Assembly: GCA_031286025.1 (NCBI GenBank) | Contig: JAITVB010000164.1 | Location: forward strand, 1-7,047 | Direction of reading: 5' to 3' | Origin: Rikenellaceae bacterium | GTDB taxonomy: Bacteria; Bacteroidota; Bacteroidia; Bacteroidales; Rikenellaceae | Length of the DNA stretch: 7,047 bases | Position numbers and translations under genes: made by a program | Notes under the pieces: model-generated | The model's input: the letters and a program-made list of their open reading frames with translations, nothing else | What the model was told of the DNA's origin: nothing | Databases searched by the model: none | In this document: positions 5,676 through 7,047 of the stretch, piece after piece | How the letters are laid out: each line of letters opens with the position of its first letter | Numbering within the stretch: position 1 is the first letter of the stretch

Positions 5676-6584
5676 TTACTTTTTAACTCCGAGCAGGTAA
5701 CTGATGATGGCCATTCTCACATAAACCCCGTTTTCTGTCTGGTTGAAATAGTAGGCCTTGGGGTTGGTGTCGACATCCGTGTCGATCTCGTTGACCCGGG
5801 GCAGGGGGTGGAGGATGCGCATGTTGTCCTTCGTGGCCGCCAATATGGCATTTTTCAGGATGTACGCGTTTTTGACCTTCTCGTATTCCATCAGGTCGAG
5901 GAACCGTTCGCGTTGCACGCGGGTCATGTAGACGATATCGACGTCGTTGATGTATTGGTCCAGGCGGTCGGTTTCGGTGTAGGCGATCTTCCGGACGTCG
6001 AGGTGCTGCTTGTATTCGGCGGGCATTTCGAGTTCTTTGGGGGCGACGAACGTGAACCGGGTTTTGAAGTGAGAAAGGGCTTCGAGCAGCGAGTGGACGG
6101 TTCGGCCGTACTTAAGGTCGCCGACCATCATGATGTGGATGCCGTCCAGGGTGCCCTGCGTCTTCCGGATCGAATAGAGATCGAGCAACGTCTGACTGGG
6201 GTGTTGGTTGGCGCCGTCACCGGCGTTGACCACCGGCACGGGTGAGATTTCGCTCGCGTAGCGTGCCGCCCCCTCGACCGAATGGCGCATCACGATCAGG
6301 TCGCTGTAGTTCGAAATCGTGCGGATCGTGTCATGAAAACTTTCGCCCTTCGAAACGCTCGTATTGGCTGTGTCCGAGAAGCCGATCACGCGGCCGCCCA
6401 AGCGGTTGATGGCGCTCTCGAAACTCAACCGCGTGCGGGTCGACGGTTCGAAAAAGAGGGAAGCGACCACCCGGCCCAACAAGATACGTTGGTTGGGGTC
6501 TTTTTCGAATTCTTCGGCGAGTTCCAGGATGTGGAGGATCTCTTCCTTCGAAAAATCGTTGATCGACACCAGATTTTTTTTCAT
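5676..6584 (-). CDS. pyrB: Aspartate carbamoyltransferase catalytic subunit PyrB
   Basis: PyrB joins carbamoyl phosphate and aspartate to give N-carbamoyl-aspartate, the committed step of UMP synthesis, in the cytoplasm. The 302-residue product has the carbamoyl-phosphate loop [12 protein letters not shown] (45-56), SVSKGES with Lys79 (the E. coli Lys84 equivalent), [10 protein letters not shown] (122-131) with His128, the TRVQRERF block (221-228) and HPLPR (259-263) at the aspartate site. All active-site elements are present. The ATG at 6584-6582 is chosen over an in-frame TTG at 6593-6591: the TTG leaves only 2 nt after the upstream stop, and the ATG has an A-rich context (AAAGTATGAAAAAA) identical to that of the C11 gene downstream. 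pyrI follows after 6 nt. Together they encode the holoenzyme. Confidence 0.97.
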   Translation of the reverse strand: MKKNLVSINDFSKEEILHILELAEEFEKDPNQRILLGRVVASLFFEPSTRTRLSFESAINRLGGRVIGFSDTANTSVSKGESFHDTIRTISNYSDLIVMRHSVEGAARYASEISPVPVVNAGDGANQHPSQTLLDLYSIRKTQGTLDGIHIMMVGDLKYGRTVHSLLEALSHFKTRFTFVAPKELEMPAEYKQHLDVRKIAYTETDRLDQYINDVDIVYMTRVQRERFLDLMEYEKVKNAYILKNAILAATKDNMRILHPLPRVNEIDTDVDTNPKAYYFNQTENGVYVRMAIISYLLGVKK

Positions 6585-6595
6585 ACTTTTCAATA

Positions 6596-7047
6596 TTACC
6601 GGTAGTACAGAAACTCGACGTTAACGCCTTCTATCTTCGACAATTTTCCGACAAAAGATTCTTCGGTGTTGCGCCGGATCAAGAGCGTGATGCGGCACAA
6701 ATTGTCAAAATGTTGGCCGGACAGGGTAGGGGCATACTCCTTGACTGCCTTCATCACATCGTTCATTGCCAGATAGGGGAACGTGATTTCGTAGTGGGCA
6801 TCTTCGGTGCGCTCCTCGACCCGGCCGGCTGCGATGGCATCGGCCGCCGCTTCGCGGTAAGCCTGGATCAAGCCCGGCACGCCCAGTTTCGTCCCTCCGA
6901 AATAGCGCACCACGACCACCAACACATAAGTCAACCTCTGCGACAACAACTGGCCCAGGATAGACCGCCCGGCGCTGCCCGAAGGTTCGCCGTCGTCGTT
7001 GGCCCGCCACGGTTCGCCCTGTACCCCGAGACGCCAGGCATAGCAAT
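6596..7047 (-). CDS. YigZ/IMPACT-family protein, C-terminal part (cut by window edge)
   Basis: About 149 residues of a roughly 200-residue family are visible; the N-terminus is beyond the right edge. The IMPACT/YigZ core is clear: a CYAWRLG start to the visible part (family form HxCYAxR.G), then [12 protein letters not shown] (visible residues 16-27) and [16 protein letters not shown], followed by a C-terminal ferredoxin-like domain ending VEFLYYR. The frame is open and in register from the edge to the TAA at 6598-6596, so there is no frameshift; a TTG near 6949 is internal. Eukaryotic IMPACT regulates Gcn2 through ribosome-linked Gcn1; bacterial YigZ has no firmly settled role, with nucleic-acid or ribosome binding proposed. 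It lies 11 nt upstream of the pyrB ATG and probably shares the transcript. Confidence 0.93.
   Translation of the reverse strand, partial: CYAWRLGVQGEPWRANDDGEPSGSAGRSILGQLLSQRLTYVLVVVVRYFGGTKLGVPGLIQAYREAAADAIAAGRVEERTEDAHYEITFPYLAMNDVMKAVKEYAPTLSGQHFDNLCRITLLIRRNTEESFVGKLSKIEGVNVEFLYYR

Noticed and set aside
5085..6245. A 386-codon open frame on the plus strand opposite pyrB, pyrI and the start of the C11 gene
   Set aside because: It is antisense to two unmistakable genes, and its Asp/Val/Gly-rich low-complexity product is typical of a codon-bias shadow. No promoter is seen.
6585..6593. TTG start for pyrB adding three residues
   Set aside because: It leaves only 2 nt after the upstream stop, uses a rarer start codon, and the ATG at 6584 has the A-rich context shared with the C11 gene.
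6596..7047. Apparent truncation or frameshift of the YigZ-family gene near 6949
   Set aside because: Translation in register from the right edge gives the conserved NDDGEPSG and CYA motifs without interruption; the 6949 position is just an internal TTG.

Overview
The window looks like an ordinary chromosomal segment of a moderately GC-rich member of the Bacteroidales, most like the Alistipes/Rikenellaceae group. This placement is inferred from protein style, from promoters of the Bacteroidetes TTTG / TAnnTTTG type, from A-rich translation starts in place of Shine-Dalgarno sites, and from a pyrB-pyrI pair. I see no mobile element, CRISPR array, tRNA, rRNA or phage gene.

Layout: (1) The 5' part of thyA (thymidylate synthase) runs leftward off the left edge. 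(2) A divergent intergenic region (248-433) holds a perfect 21-nt palindrome whose two halves each carry a TATCTTTG -7 element, one per strand. (3) A tight rightward cluster runs from 434 to 3962: a membrane-anchored family-2 glycosyltransferase with an unusual DxD region, an ECF-type sigma factor, rsmG (16S rRNA m7G527 methyltransferase) and a metal-dependent amidohydrolase. The first two junctions are overlaps and the third gap is 15 nt, so they are probably co-transcribed. (4) A 65-nt convergent gap (3963-4027) holds an intrinsic terminator candidate for each direction, plus an inverted repeat across the amidohydrolase stop codon that competes with the rightward terminator. (5) A leftward cluster runs from the right edge down to 4028: the C-terminal part of a YigZ/IMPACT-family protein, pyrB, pyrI, and a clostripain-like (C11) lipoprotein peptidase. 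Gaps are 11, 6 and 16 nt.

How the genes work together: PyrB and PyrI form the catalytic and regulatory subunits of aspartate transcarbamoylase, the committed step of pyrimidine synthesis. ThyA makes dTMP, but it stands in a separate transcription unit. The other genes share no obvious pathway. I found no convincing new multi-gene system. The points most worth a second look are the palindromic divergent promoter, the degenerate DxD region of the glycosyltransferase, an ECF sigma factor without an adjacent anti-sigma gene but coupled to rsmG, the C11 peptidase attached to the pyr genes, and the mutually exclusive RNA structures at the end of the amidohydrolase gene.
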